Below, in pieces: positions 16,872-26,853 of a DNA stretch of 64,000 nt. A program made the translations under genes and the position numbers. Every line of letters starts with the position of its first letter. The stretch's first letter is position 1. The notes beneath the pieces were generated by a model. It searched no databases and was not told the origin of the DNA. It was given only the letters and a program-made list of their open reading frames with translations. Source of the DNA: Bog-473 sp963828825 (GTDB lineage: Bacteria > Actinomycetota > Acidimicrobiia > Acidimicrobiales > RAAP-2); assembly GCA_963828825.1 (NCBI GenBank), contig CAWHGF010000004.1, forward strand, positions 806,001-870,000, written 5' to 3'.

Positions 16872-17134
16872 CTAGGGCTCCTCCCGGACCCACTCGACGA
16901 GATTGCCTTCATCGGTCACGAGGACAAACCCAGATCCTCAGCTTGCGCTTTTGGGCGGTCACCTGGCACTACCTCCTCTCGACCGTCCTCAAAGAACACC
17001 TGAAACAGTTGTGCCCCTTTCTGGTTGAACCTTTGGGATTGGGAGGGCTTGGGAGCGGCCTCTGGTGACCAGGAATGCGCCTCGGCACGTTCTGGATCGT
17101 CCCTTTCGGTCGTCCAATCTTGCAATCGTGGCAT
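16872..17134 (-). pseudogene. Degenerate minus-strand gene fragment
   Basis: One frame gives GAQLFQVFFEDGREEVVPGD and then stops; a shifted frame continues GFVLVTDEGNLVEWVREEP to a stop at 16872. Together they resemble the end of an ordinary small acidic protein with one indel near 16920. I cannot name the family. Sequence from 17135 to 17424 may be its decayed 5' part. Confidence 0.3.
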
Positions 17135-17424
17135 CGACAGCCTCCTTGTGTCGGGCCACCGAGCAGCCCGCGGTCAGGATCGACATGCCGCGCTGATGGC
17201 TGTCCCTTTCGTCCCGCAACTGAATATGACAACCCGCGCACAGCGCCGTTCAGAGTTCCGTCGGCCAGGAACGCCACCACGAACTCGCTGCTTAATCGGC
17301 ATATACGCGACGACCTCCTGATAAAGCAGCGCATCCACAAAGTGAGCAGGCTCCGAGCCAGAACGGGCACTACCTCACGGGCATTCGGGGATAGTTCTTC
17401 GGAGGATCGTCCCGGTCGTTCGAT

Positions 17425-17877
17425 TCAGGCGACCCAGGCCCCGTTGCGCATTACTGTTCGCCCGGCCAAGTCCTCGGCCTCTCGCCAGACCTGGATGCGC
17501 TCGGGTCCGAGGACCAGATAGACGTAGTCGCCGCGGTCAGTCCGGGGGTCCCAGCCCGCCTGCGCCGCATACCCTTCGGCTAACGCCTCCGGGGCCTTGG
17601 ACTCGGGAACGATTTCAGTCAGGACCGCATCGATCATGACCACGTCTCGGGTGTCGCCCAAGGCGAGGCGGACTCGCGGGTTGGCTGCGACGTTGGCTAC
17701 CGTACGCGATTCCGGCTCCGTGGCCAGAACGATCTGGTTGCCGTTCCATGTGTGGCTTACCGGTACCAAGTGGACGGCACCTGTGGGCGAAGAGGACGCG
17801 ACCCAAACGTTGGCGTTAACCGCCGTCAACTTCGCCAGCGCATCCGCCTTACGCTCCTCGGGCGACCGGGTGACCAT
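17425..17877 (-). CDS. Pyridoxamine-5'-phosphate-oxidase-fold / F420-dependent oxidoreductase-like protein
   Basis: 150 residues with the split-barrel flavin/deazaflavin fold: WVASSSPTGAVHLVPVSHTW, the strand IVLATEPESRTVANVAANPR that contacts the cofactor phosphate, and VVMIDAVLTEIVPE. The short length, single domain and lack of PdxH C-terminal residues point to the actinobacterial FDOR/TIGR-type oxidoreductases that use F420, FMN or haem, not to vitamin B6 synthesis. It has its own ATG and no clear operon partner. Confidence 0.78.
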   Translation of the reverse strand: MVTRSPEERKADALAKLTAVNANVWVASSSPTGAVHLVPVSHTWNGNQIVLATEPESRTVANVAANPRVRLALGDTRDVVMIDAVLTEIVPESKAPEALAEGYAAQAGWDPRTDRGDYVYLVLGPERIQVWREAEDLAGRTVMRNGAWVA

Positions 17878-17991
17878 GGCCTTGTCAGACTAGCGGAGGC
17901 ACCTGGGAGGAGATCGGGATCTCCAGCACTGTTGGAACCTCCTTGGCCCATGCCGCCACGACAGCCTGCTTGAGCGTCCCTCGTGTCTCAA

Positions 17992-18927
17992 TCAAACTCG
18001 GCCTACTCCCGCCCGACGTTGCCGCTCAAGCGATTCGCTCTCTGTCAACGATTCGATCTTTCCTTTGGTGGAGAACTGCTTCTTAGCGTCGAAGCTTCTA
18101 TTCCACAGTCCAGCCGCCCAAGCCTGCTCCAGTTCCTCATCGCTGAAGCTCCTGGCCCGGGCGGACATGTAGGCATCGAGGAAATCCTGGGTCTCGTCGA
18201 TGCTCGCCTCGGTTCCGGCGAAGGTGGTTGGGTACACCGCTGCTGCGAGGCCGACGATGACCGGCTCAGGAGCTGCAATCACGCTGTCCCAGTCGAATGC
18301 AGCAAGCAAACCGTCACCCGCCCAACGGAGGTTGGCCGTGTACCAATCCCCGTGTCCGATGATCGGTGGTCCCCCATGGGCTTGAAGTCGATCACGGGCC
18401 GCCCAGCCCGATTCGTCGATCCAGGCCGGTCCATTCATCTCATTCAGATCAATGTCTCGATCATCGGGCCACGGCCATAGGTCTGTGCCGAACGGGGGGA
18501 ATGTCCATGGGGGCGCTGGCTCCAGCGTGCCCAACTCTTCCGGCTTGGGAGCCAGAGCAACCAGATGGGCCAGTGCTTCAGCGAAGGGTTCCGGAGACCG
18601 CCCTGAGCCGGGGAAGAGGTCACCGCCAACGGTCAACTCCTCAACGCTCGCAACCCCCGCACTCAAGGGCGCCAAATCGACGAGAGGTTCGGGGCACGGG
18701 AATCCTCGTTCAAACAGGACACGGTGTGCCGATGCACATGCCATGAGACGATCCGACGCTCGACGGACCTTCACTACAACCTGTGAACCCGAGTTCAGCC
18801 TGATCCCAATGACGGCGGACAGATGGCCATAGCGGAACAGTTCCGCATCGATCCCGGAACCGAGATGATTCCGACACCAACGATCCAACTCCCAGCGTTC
18901 GACCTCGACCAGTTCGTCCACCACCAC
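17992..18927 (-). CDS. Aminoglycoside-phosphotransferase-like kinase
   Basis: Protein-kinase-like phosphotransferase of the APH/choline-kinase group, 311 residues. The catalytic loop appears as IIGHGDWYTANLRWAG (Brenner motif with catalytic Asp and the following Asn), and the metal-binding Asp in LLAAFDWDSV. The N-lobe has the beta-strand Lys in QVVVKVRR. The family covers antibiotic kinases and many kinases of sugars or amino alcohols; resistance should not be assumed. It lies alone on the minus strand within the tRNA-bounded island. Confidence 0.8.
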   Translation of the reverse strand: MVVDELVEVERWELDRWCRNHLGSGIDAELFRYGHLSAVIGIRLNSGSQVVVKVRRASDRLMACASAHRVLFERGFPCPEPLVDLAPLSAGVASVEELTVGGDLFPGSGRSPEPFAEALAHLVALAPKPEELGTLEPAPPWTFPPFGTDLWPWPDDRDIDLNEMNGPAWIDESGWAARDRLQAHGGPPIIGHGDWYTANLRWAGDGLLAAFDWDSVIAAPEPVIVGLAAAVYPTTFAGTEASIDETQDFLDAYMSARARSFSDEELEQAWAAGLWNRSFDAKKQFSTKGKIESLTESESLERQRRAGVGRV

Positions 18928-19042
18928 ATTTGATCGGGTGTTCGATTCATCCGAAAGTGGCCACTTGACTCCCCTCCGGGACCTCCGTTGACCTGCGCCA
19001 CAGTCCCCGGCGAACTGAGGCGGTCAGATAGGAGAGGCGAAG

Positions 19043-19310
19043 CTACGTGAGCCAGTTCGTGACATCGAGCGCCTCGGCGGCCACTTCACTCACCGCCTTT
19101 CCATCCGTTTTGACGGTGTGTGTCCCAGGCTGATCGTGGTCCTCGATATACCGGCTGCTTCATCTGACGCTTCCATTTCGTGGTCAAACCCGCTTCCGAC
19201 TTCTCGGTTACGTAGGCGTTGCGCTCGGGTGCTTTGCTCAGCGGACAATCGAACAAAGGTGATCGCAGCGTCGGGGATGGCGTTCTCGATCCATTCACTC
19301 GCTCGGGCGG
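19043..19310 (-). pseudogene. C-terminal fragment of a P-loop nucleotide kinase-like protein, frameshifted
   Basis: On the minus strand WIENAIPDAAITFVRLSA and RLRNREVGSGFDHEMEASDE look like the end of a small P-loop kinase (the R-R-E-x-G-S-G stretch is distinctive). The frame then slips, and DHDQPGTHTVKTDGKAVSEV with AAEALDVTNWLT continues to the stop at 19043 in another frame. The Walker A half is absent upstream of about 19310. Confidence 0.55.
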
Positions 19311-19381
19311 CTGAGAATCATCGCTGGAGTTTTGTCTTCTTCGGCCCGGTGTCGTTGCGGTGCAGACCGGCAGGACCCGCG

Positions 19382-20317
19382 CTAGGGCCGGGTCACGGTC
19401 CAGATCTGGAACGTGCTTCCGACCAGCTGGTGATAGTAGAGCGTGGTGCCGTCAGCGCTGATGGTGGGAGCTTCTGCGAATCCAGTGATGGCGCCAACCC
19501 GCTGCACATCGCCGAACGGCTGACCGACCCTCAGCCGCATCGCTCGATAGATGGCCGGATCTCCACCCCCAGGGTTCGCCTGCGTGAAGAAGAGCTCCAG
19601 TCCGTTGGCGGAGATCGAGGCTGCGTAGGTGAGCAGGCCCGTCTTGTTGATGGCACCGAGGATTGCTGCGCTGCGCGGGTCCGGAACGAAACCGCCCCTA
19701 ATCCTGTCGAAGATGGCGATACTGGCGCTGGTCGGCGGACCTCCGTCGAAGTGACCCACACTGATATAGAGCTTGGATCCGCCGGGGCTCACGTCAGCAT
19801 CGAAGTCGATGGTCCCCAGTGCACCACCTGAGATACCGGGAATCAGGTGGACGCCCGTCACAGTGCCGGAGGCGAAGTGCCCGGAATAGATGGTCGACAA
19901 CGTCTGGGTGTAGCTACGGGTCGAGACGAAGTACAGGTTCCCGTTTTCGTCCATGGACGGAGTTCCCGACAGATATCCCGGCTGATTGGCTCCGGCAACC
20001 GCACCCTCGTATTGAAAGGTATCGGTACCGACTCGGGTGGCAAACTGAAGGGTGGGAATGCTCGGTGCCACGTTCGAAGTATTGAAGAAGAGGTACGACC
20101 CATCCGCCGAGATGAAGGGCTCCATGGCACTGGTGGAGTAACCGCGAATCGTTACCATCTGAGGATCGCTGAAGGCGTTGTAGGTACTTGTTGGCTGGGG
20201 TTGGCTCACGGGAGCCGCGGAGGCCACGCCGGTCAATGAAAACGCCACAAGGGTCGCTGCCAGCACGAGAGCGAGGACTGACGGTCCTGACGTCCTCGCT
20301 CGAGCACAGCGACTCAC
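19382..20317 (-). CDS. Secreted PD40/TolB-like beta-propeller protein
   Basis: 311 residues with a Sec signal (SVLALVLAATLVAFSLTGVA, cleavage near ASA-AP). The rest is built of PD40 blades: EPFISADGSYLFFNTSN, PSMDENGNLYFVSTR, DADVSPGGSKLYISVG, ASISANGLELFFTQAN and PTISADGTTLYYHQ, five 'isaDGxxLyf' strands spaced 45-60 residues apart. TolB-like propellers mediate protein contacts or bind ligands; none is a known enzyme without an added domain. Probably cell-surface or periplasmic; function unknown. Confidence 0.8.
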   Translation of the reverse strand: MSRCARARTSGPSVLALVLAATLVAFSLTGVASAAPVSQPQPTSTYNAFSDPQMVTIRGYSTSAMEPFISADGSYLFFNTSNVAPSIPTLQFATRVGTDTFQYEGAVAGANQPGYLSGTPSMDENGNLYFVSTRSYTQTLSTIYSGHFASGTVTGVHLIPGISGGALGTIDFDADVSPGGSKLYISVGHFDGGPPTSASIAIFDRIRGGFVPDPRSAAILGAINKTGLLTYAASISANGLELFFTQANPGGGDPAIYRAMRLRVGQPFGDVQRVGAITGFAEAPTISADGTTLYYHQLVGSTFQIWTVTRP

Positions 20318-20351
20318 TCCATCACCTTATAGAGGGGGCTCTCTCAGCTCA

Positions 20352-20367
20352 ATGGGGCTAGCCCCAT
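20352..20367. promoter_or_regulatory. Perfect 16-bp palindrome upstream of the propeller gene
   Basis: ATGGGGCTAGCCCCAT, with no loop, 35 nt before the propeller start (20317, minus strand) and downstream of the 20440-20733 gene. Lack of a spacer argues for a protein-binding site and against a terminator. Confidence 0.45.
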
Positions 20368-20439
20368 CGTGACGCAGGCTCTCACCGGCCCGGCGATAGG
20401 GGACTCACCGCAAGCGGCTCGTTGGTTCTCTAGCTGGAT

Positions 20440-20733
20440 CTACCCTCTATCGTCGACGACGTCGAGGTTGTAGAAGGTAGGCGGCCCGTTGGCTAAGCCC
20501 ATCATTTTCTTCGAAAATGAATCGGTCTCAGGAAGTGCCGAGTTCTTCATTGCGTCTTCATAGGAATCGAAGAAGACGACGTTGAAATACCGCTCCGGGT
20601 CGTCCCGGTCTTGGCAGAGAACGCGTCTGCCCGCCTTACGCTTACCTTCGGTTGCCTTCTCCCATTCGTCGCCCACTGCCTGCATCTCGGCGGCCTTAGA
20701 AGTCCGATACTCGATTATCTGGACAAATGCCAT
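20440..20733 (-). CDS. Small alpha-beta barrel protein (ABM-like)
   Basis: 97 residues: AFVQIIEYRTSKAAEMQAVG, then GRRVLCQDRDDPERYFNVVF and FDSYEDAMKNSALPETD, a pattern of strand-helix-strand-strand-helix seen in ABM-type dimeric barrels, with the 'FdSyEdAmkNs' segment at the position of the family's 'w.s.e...h..s'. The AAG GAG-like site before ATG 20733 (GGAGAGGAGTTCC on minus) supports the start. Actinobacterial homologues are usually annotated as hypothetical; no activity can be given. Confidence 0.65.
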   Translation of the reverse strand: MAFVQIIEYRTSKAAEMQAVGDEWEKATEGKRKAGRRVLCQDRDDPERYFNVVFFDSYEDAMKNSALPETDSFSKKMMGLANGPPTFYNLDVVDDRG

Positions 20734-21179
20734 TGGAACTCCTCTCCATCGGAGCAGAGCGTAGATGGACGGCCCGAGGCCTGCTCGTCGGATCGCACCC
20801 GAAGGGCTCGGAACGCTTGCGAGGAATGGTTCTGACGTCGCGTCACTTCACAACGAGGTCTCTCTCCTTCCCGGCGTACTGGTACACCCAAGGTGCTAGC
20901 GACCGGACACAATCCCAAAGTAGACCGATCCGTTTGATCAGGTCCGAGGTCATCTCCACCATTCGGTCAGCTAAGCCCTTCTCGGTATCTGAAACACGGT
21001 GCTCAGGTCGTGCTCAGAAAGAGGATCGTGAGATGCCCAAACTTGGAGTGAGCTGAAATCGTTCTGAGTTTTTCGTTACAAGCTGAGCCAATCGCTGACA
21101 ATCCGATCCACAGTCTCCGCGGAGTCTCATACTGAAGGCACGGACCGCTGATGGCGGCAAAAACGGAAGGCGACTCAGC
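20734..21179. other. No gene recognised
   Basis: Divergent intergenic stretch between the minus-strand ABM-like gene and the cupin remnant. Open frames here lack protein character. A promoter for both flanking genes is expected but not clearly visible. Confidence 0.45.
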
Positions 21180-21629
21180 ATGTCGAAGGTATCGAAGGAA
21201 AGCGCCTCAAAGGTCAGCGACTATGGCATTGGCGAGGAACGGACCGAGGGAAGGCGATGGCTACACCGTCAACTTTGTGACCATTCGCCAAGACGTGACC
21301 TTGCGCTGATGCTGAAGGACCTGCCCGACGACCGCTGCCAATGCCCACACTGGGGATATGCGTTCAAGGGAAAGATGACAGTTCACTACGCCGACCATGA
21401 CGAAGTAGTCGGACCCGGCGAGGCGTTCTACATGCCACCCGGACATACTCCCGCCGCGGACGCTGGCACCGAGTTCGTCCAGTTCAGTCCGACTGACGAG
21501 TTGACCATCTCCGCATGGAGGAGATGCAAGGCGAGGGGTGATCAACACCGCCCTGCGATGACCGATCCAGGGAAGTCCGCAGGTGCTCCTCCTGGACGAG
21601 GCGGATTTACCTCCCTTGGAATGCGGTAA
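21180..21629 (+). pseudogene. Cupin-domain protein with several frameshifts
   Basis: Start MSKVSKESASKVSDYGIGEE and core CQCPHWGYAFKGKMTVHYAD ... GEAFYMPPGHTPAADAGTEF identify a small cupin with the metal-binding His/Glu pattern. Between about 21255 and 21300 the expected strand (GYTVNFVTIRQDV) is in a different frame, framed by two compensating shifts. A third shift near 21510 replaces the expected end (MEEMQGEG then stop at 21539) with 30 extra residues. Without the shifts it would be about 120 residues, the usual size. The reading frame is still open, so an altered protein could be made. Confidence 0.6.
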
Positions 21630-21688
21630 TTTCAGCGCGCCCACCGACGAACGGTGCGCGTAGACAACCAACAAGGAGTTCACTTCCC

Positions 21689-21961
21689 GTGATTGCCGTC
21701 TACATCGTGACCAAGAACATGACGCTTGATCAACACACCAAAGGGCGCGAACGTCTCCGTGAGGCCGGGGCGCCCGAAAGCGCTATGAAACTCCACTCGT
21801 GCTTCGGTGAAGATGGCGAGCTTCAGGTCTTCGATGTCTGGGAGAGCCAGGAAGCGTTCGATGAGTTCCTGACATACCTCGGACCGGTCATGGGGGAGCT
21901 GGGCATCGAGCTTGGGCAGCCACCTGTCATCATGCCGATTGTGGACTTTGTCCAGCAGTAG
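21689..21961 (+). CDS. Small hypothetical protein, ABM-like fold
   Basis: 90 residues from GTG 21689 with AAGGAG 10 nt upstream. IAVYIVTKNMTLDQHTKGRE, a middle strand ELQVFDVWESQEAFDEFLTY, then a C-terminal helix and VIMPIVDFV: the 'dvWeSqEaFdeFl' segment resembles the ABM/dimeric barrel family. It follows the cupin remnant closely in the same direction. Function unknown. Confidence 0.65.
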   Translation: MIAVYIVTKNMTLDQHTKGRERLREAGAPESAMKLHSCFGEDGELQVFDVWESQEAFDEFLTYLGPVMGELGIELGQPPVIMPIVDFVQQ

Positions 21962-22274
21962 CGGCTGAAGCTCACGAAGACCAGACACGTGCGGGCGTCC
22001 GGCATTTGCCAGATTCCGGGCGTCGTGAGGCGTTCACCCGACTGCCCCCATGGTGCCTGCTTGAGACTTGGTGCAGGCGCTGAGGTTCGTCCGTAGCGTT
22101 TAGAGGCCCTGACGGGGTCGCTCTCGTAGTGCCTGCCGCCGGCATAGCCGGCTGGCTTTCGTTCGAAGAGTGTCCCGTCTGGGTTTCGCCCCGGAGTGGC
22201 TCAAAAGAGGATCGATCACAAACAGTCTGCAAGCAGGAGTGCCCCCGTGGTTCTTACAACCAAGGAGGCAAGTC
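21962..22274 (+). other. IS110 left flank, possible remains of a bridge-RNA region
   Basis: Non-coding stretch right before the IS110 transposase start. It contains short stems such as GCCGGC-ATA-GCCGGC near 22138-22152. In IS110-group elements the left non-coding end carries the transposition boundary and encodes the bridge RNA; whether this copy keeps one cannot be judged without comparison to an intact relative. Confidence 0.3.
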
Positions 22275-22886
22275 ATGAATGTGATGATCGGGATCGACCC
22301 CCACAAGGCGTCGCACACCGCGGTGGCGATTGGTTGGGACGAGGACCAGATCACCCGCGTCAAAGTGCGGGCGACTAGCCGCCAGGTGGACCAGCTTTTG
22401 ACCTGGGCCGAGCCCTTCGAGAAGCGCACCTGGGCCATCGAATCGGTGGGTGGGTTGGGCTACCTGCTGGCCCAGCAGCTGGTCGCCGAGGGCGAGGAGG
22501 TGCTCGACGTCCCGGCCACCTTGGCCTCGCGGATCCGGGTGCTGGCCACCGGGCGCTCCAACAAGAACGACCCAACGACGCCCACTCGATCGCCGTCGCC
22601 GCCCTGCGGGCACCGGCGCTGTGCTCGGTCGAACCGGCCGATCACGGCGAGGTCCTGCGACTGCTCTCGAAGCGCAACCGTGATCTCGGGCGCCAGCGAT
22701 CTCGGGTGCTCTGTCGTCTGCACTCCCTCTTCGCCGAGCTCTCCCCGGGGCGGAATTGCCAAGGAAATGTACGTCTCTGACGCCGAGGCGCTCCTGGCAA
22801 AGGTGCGGCCCGATTCGCCCGCCCCTTGCGTGAATGCACCATCTCCATCCAACGCCAGATTGAAGAGTGTCCTGGCCGTAAGGAGT
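22275..22886 (+). mobile_element. IS110-family transposase remnant (frameshifted, truncated)
   Basis: ATG 22275 after AAGGAGG. The N-terminal DEDD (RuvC-like) domain is plain: VMIGIDPHKASHTAVAIGWD ... TWAIESVGGLGYLLAQQL. At about 22572 (after GRSNKND) one base is missing; NDAHSIAVAALRAPAL and LSKRNRDLGRQRSRVLCRLH continue in another frame, and GGIAKEMYVSDAEALLAKV in a third. The C-terminal transposase_20 domain with its catalytic Ser is absent; integrase sequence begins at about 22890. Cannot be active. Confidence 0.8.
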
Positions 22887-22889
22887 TGA

Positions 22890-23443
<554 letters not shown>

Positions 23444-23524
23444 AGGATCGAGAAAACAGACCCCGAACGATATCAGTGGACCGCCACGTCATTGTTGAGG
23501 CTTCGCCCCGAAATGCAGGAGCGA

Positions 23525-24880
23525 TTAGGACTCTTCGAGGTAGTCCCTCAGAAGGTGCGCTGCGTCGGGCCGGCGCAGCTTGGCGAGCGTCTTGGACTCG
23601 ATCTGGCGGACCCGCTCCCGGGTCACCCCGAACTCCCGGCCGACCTCTTCGAGCGTGCGGATCTTGCCGTCGTCGAGACCGAAGCGCAGCCGCACGACGT
23701 CCTGCTCGCGTTCGGAGAGATGCCCGAGCGCCTCGCGGACCGCGGCGTCCAACAGGGAGCGCGTCGCCGCGTCGTCGGGCACGACCGCTCCCCTGTCCTC
23801 GATCAGATCGGACAGATTGAAGTCATCCTCATCGCCCACGGGTTGCTCGAGTGAGACCGTGTCCTGGTTGATGCGAAGGATCTCGCGCACGCGCTCGATC
23901 GGGAGCTCGACGCGGTGCGCCACTTCCTCGATCGTCGGCTCACGACCGAGTTCCTGCAACAGCTGACGTTGCGCCCACACCACCTTGTTGATCGTCTCGA
24001 CCATGTGAACCGGAATCCGAATCGTGCGCGCCTGGTCCGCGATCGCCCGGGTGATGGCCTGGCGGATCCACCACGTGGCGTAGGTGGAGAACTTGAACCC
24101 CTTCGTGTGGTCGAACTTGTCGACCGCCCGCATCAGGCCGAGGTTGCCCTCCTGAATCAGATCGAGGAAGGCCAGCCCTCGGTTCCGATAGCGCTTGGCG
24201 ATCGAAACCACCAGGCGAAGGTTGGCCTCAATGAGCTCGTCCTTCGCCTTGAGCCCGTTCCGCATCAACCGCTTGTTCCGGGCCAGGCCACCGGCGTCGA
24301 GCAGATCCTGCTCCGGACCCTCCCCTGCCACGGCGAGCTCGTGGACAGCCAACCTCGCCGCCGAGGCGTTGCCCTCTTCAATGGTCTTGGCGATCTCCAC
24401 TTCGAGCTCGGCGTTGAGCAGCGGCACCCGCCCGATCTCCTTGAGATAGGTGTGTACCGGGTCTTCCGAACTGCCTCCCGTATCGCCGCTGGAGGCGGTT
24501 CGCTTTCCGTTCGCCTCGCGACGCGCGTCCGCGCGGACGGCGCCGTTCGACTTCGGGACAGCCCGCGTTTCCTTCGGTGGAGCCACTTCGAGGACGAGAT
24601 CTTCCTCTTCATCCGCCACGAGCGCGACGCCTTCGGCGGTGACGCGATCGATCAATGTCGTGAGCACCTCTGGTGTCAACTCCACGGTGTGCAGCGCCTC
24701 GATCAGCTCTGCTTGCGTGAGCTGTCCCTTCTCGCGACCCGCCGCCAGCGCTGCTTCGAAGTCGACCTGTGACACGCCGGGTGGGAGCGCGACATGCGCG
24801 ATAGGCGCCAGTGTTCCAGAGGGCGCGTCGGGCAGGTCGACCTCCCCATCGTCGATCGCGATTGCAGATTCTTCGCTCAC
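23525..24880 (-). CDS. rpoD: RNA polymerase principal sigma factor
   Basis: Housekeeping sigma-70 (SigA/HrdB type), 451 residues from GTG 24880. The N-terminal ~135 residues are the acidic, variable region 1.1 zone. Conserved regions follow in order: 1.2 (DPVHTYLKEIGRVPLL), 2.1-2.4 (NLRLVVSIAKRYRNRGLAFL ... FSTYATWWIRQAITRAI), 3 (TIRIPVHMVETINKV), 4.1-4.2 (LSEREQDVVRLRFGL ... EVGREFGVTRERVRQIES). It follows dnaG by only about 20 nt, the classical dnaG-rpoD order, and the tRNA-Asn gene lies downstream. Confidence 0.97.
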   Translation of the reverse strand: MSEESAIAIDDGEVDLPDAPSGTLAPIAHVALPPGVSQVDFEAALAAGREKGQLTQAELIEALHTVELTPEVLTTLIDRVTAEGVALVADEEEDLVLEVAPPKETRAVPKSNGAVRADARREANGKRTASSGDTGGSSEDPVHTYLKEIGRVPLLNAELEVEIAKTIEEGNASAARLAVHELAVAGEGPEQDLLDAGGLARNKRLMRNGLKAKDELIEANLRLVVSIAKRYRNRGLAFLDLIQEGNLGLMRAVDKFDHTKGFKFSTYATWWIRQAITRAIADQARTIRIPVHMVETINKVVWAQRQLLQELGREPTIEEVAHRVELPIERVREILRINQDTVSLEQPVGDEDDFNLSDLIEDRGAVVPDDAATRSLLDAAVREALGHLSEREQDVVRLRFGLDDGKIRTLEEVGREFGVTRERVRQIESKTLAKLRRPDAAHLLRDYLEES

Positions 24881-24899
24881 CCTCGCCCTGCCACCGTTG

Positions 24900-26797
24900 T
24901 CACTCCTCGGGTTCCCTCTGAATCAACCACGCTACCAACCGATCGGCGGCGTCGCGTCCAGAGCCGGATTCCTCGAGTTCGTCCAGCCAGAGCCGCACCT
25001 GGACGGTCTCGGCCGCCCGGGCCTGCCAGGAGTCGTCACCGACCCGCGATTCGATCTCGACGTCACCGAGCGCGCGCCGTGCCGCGCCGCGCAACATCAC
25101 GGCAACGACTGAGTCGACGGGATCGCCCAGGTCAGGGTCACCCGACATCGGCTCTTCGACTATGACGCGTCGCAACAGGCTGGCCACCTCCGGTGACGCG
25201 GACTCCACCGCTTCTTGCACGCTGTCGTGTTCCAAGAGCGCGACAAACGCCTGCCGTTGCACGCGATCGGTAAACAAGACAGCATGCACACGGTCCACTA
25301 CATCTTCGGGTCGGTGGACGGCCAACTTGAGTGCCTCTAGACCAGGCCCAGGTCGCAGCGCCGTGGTTGGGGCGGATCCGCTCCCACCACCGCCAGCGGG
25401 CGCCATGCGGTCGCCATCGTCTTCGGGATAGTCGCGTAACGGGGGCTCCTCCTGAGACCGGCGGGTGCGCCGGGTCGGCCGCTCGGCGGGGGGGTGGGTC
25501 CGGAGGTGGTCCAGACGCTCCCGGAGCTTGGCGGGATCGACGCGACACCGGTCGGCCAGCTGCATGACGTATTGGTCGCGCACCAGGTCGTCAGGGTGTT
25601 CCGCGACAGTCGTCAGCGCGGCATCGGCCGCCCGGGCTCTGCCCTCGGCGGTCGTGAGGTCGCCCGCATTCAGCATGCGGTCCACCCGGAACTGCAGGAA
25701 CGGCCGGGCCTCTTTGATCGCTCGGGCCAGCTCCCCGGGGTCGGTGCGGGCCAGCTCCCCGGGATCACTGCCGCCGGGGAGGTCCGCCACCACCACGTCG
25801 ACCTCGTGCTTGCGCTCCCACTCATAGACGCGCGCGACGTGGCGCTCTGCCCTGCGGCATCCGCGTCATATGCCAGCACGATGCGCTTGGCGAAGTTGCG
25901 CAGCAGGGTGAAATGCTCCTCGGCCAACGCGGTGCCACAGGTGGCGACCGCCCACGGCACGCCGGCCTGGAAGGAGCCGATGACGTCGGTGTAGCCCTCG
26001 CAGACCACGACCTCACCCTGGGCGATGACTCCCTTCTTGGCCCAGTTGAGCGCGTAGAGGGTCCGACGCTTCGAGTAGATCGGCGATTCCTGCGAGTTCT
26101 TGTACTTGGGCTCCGGCCGATCAGGCGGAGCCTGGCCCGGCCGGGGCGGCAGGATCCGCCCGCCGAGAGCGACCGGGCGCCCCGACGGGTCGCAGATCGG
26201 GAAGAGCACGCGACCCCGGAAGGAGTCCTGTACCCGACCGCGCCGGTTGACGAAGCCGAGGCCCGAATCGGACAGGACGTTCTCGGGCAGTCGCAGCGAC
26301 GTGGCCATGGCGTCCCAGTCGTCGGGCGCCCAACCAAGCCGGAATTGACGCACGACATCGCCGTCGTAGCCGCGCGAGCGGAGGTAGTCACGCGCGGGTC
26401 CGGCGTCGGGCGCACGAAGGAGGCGTTCGTGATACCACGCAACGGCGCGCTCCATGGCGTCGAGCAGCTCGGAACGGCGCTTGTGGTCGCGCCCCATCTC
26501 CTGGTCCTCGTGCAGCGTGATGCCGGCCCGGTCGGCCAGGAAGCGCACGGCGTCGACGAAGTCGAGGTGGTCCATGGCACGCACGAAGGTGATGGCGTCG
26601 CCCGATTCCTGACAGCCGAAGCAGTAGTAGAAGCCCTCCTCGGCGTTGACGCTGAAGGAGGGCGTCTTCTCGGTGTGGAAGGGGCAGAGCCCGCTCCAGC
26701 GCCGGCCGACCTTCTTCAACAGCGCGTGCTCGCTGATCAGCGCCACGATGTCAGTGGCCGCCCGGACCTGGGCCACCTCCTCGTCCGGTATCCCCAC
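24900..26797 (-). CDS. dnaG: DNA primase, reading frame interrupted by one shift
   Basis: Synthesises RNA primers at the replication fork. From GTG 26797: CHC2 zinc finger (CPFHTEKTPSFSVNAEEGFY then CFGC), catalytic core, and Toprim motifs VVCEGYTDVIGSFQAG and VLAYDADAAGQ. Directly after DADAAGQ, near 25848, the frame slips: ERHVARVYEWERKHEVDVVV and ADLPGGSDPGELA continue in another frame to the stop at 24900, with the helicase-binding C-terminus. Joined length is about 632 residues, normal for DnaG. The start is placed at VGIPDEEVAQVRAATDIVAL, the family N-terminus; the open frame further upstream is not coding. An essential gene, so a sequence indel is the likeliest explanation. Confidence 0.9.
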
Positions 26798-26853
26798 GTC
26801 ATGACGGTACCGCGGCGCTGTCCCCGATCCGTCCGGGCCGAAGCCCGCCCCGG

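Noticed and set aside
17992..18927. Reading the APH-like kinase as an antibiotic-resistance gene
   Set aside because: The family is broad and nothing in the sequence or neighbours points to an aminoglycoside substrate.
25830..25870. Programmed frameshift in dnaG
   Set aside because: No slippery heptamer or stimulating structure seen at the junction; primases are not known to use one here.
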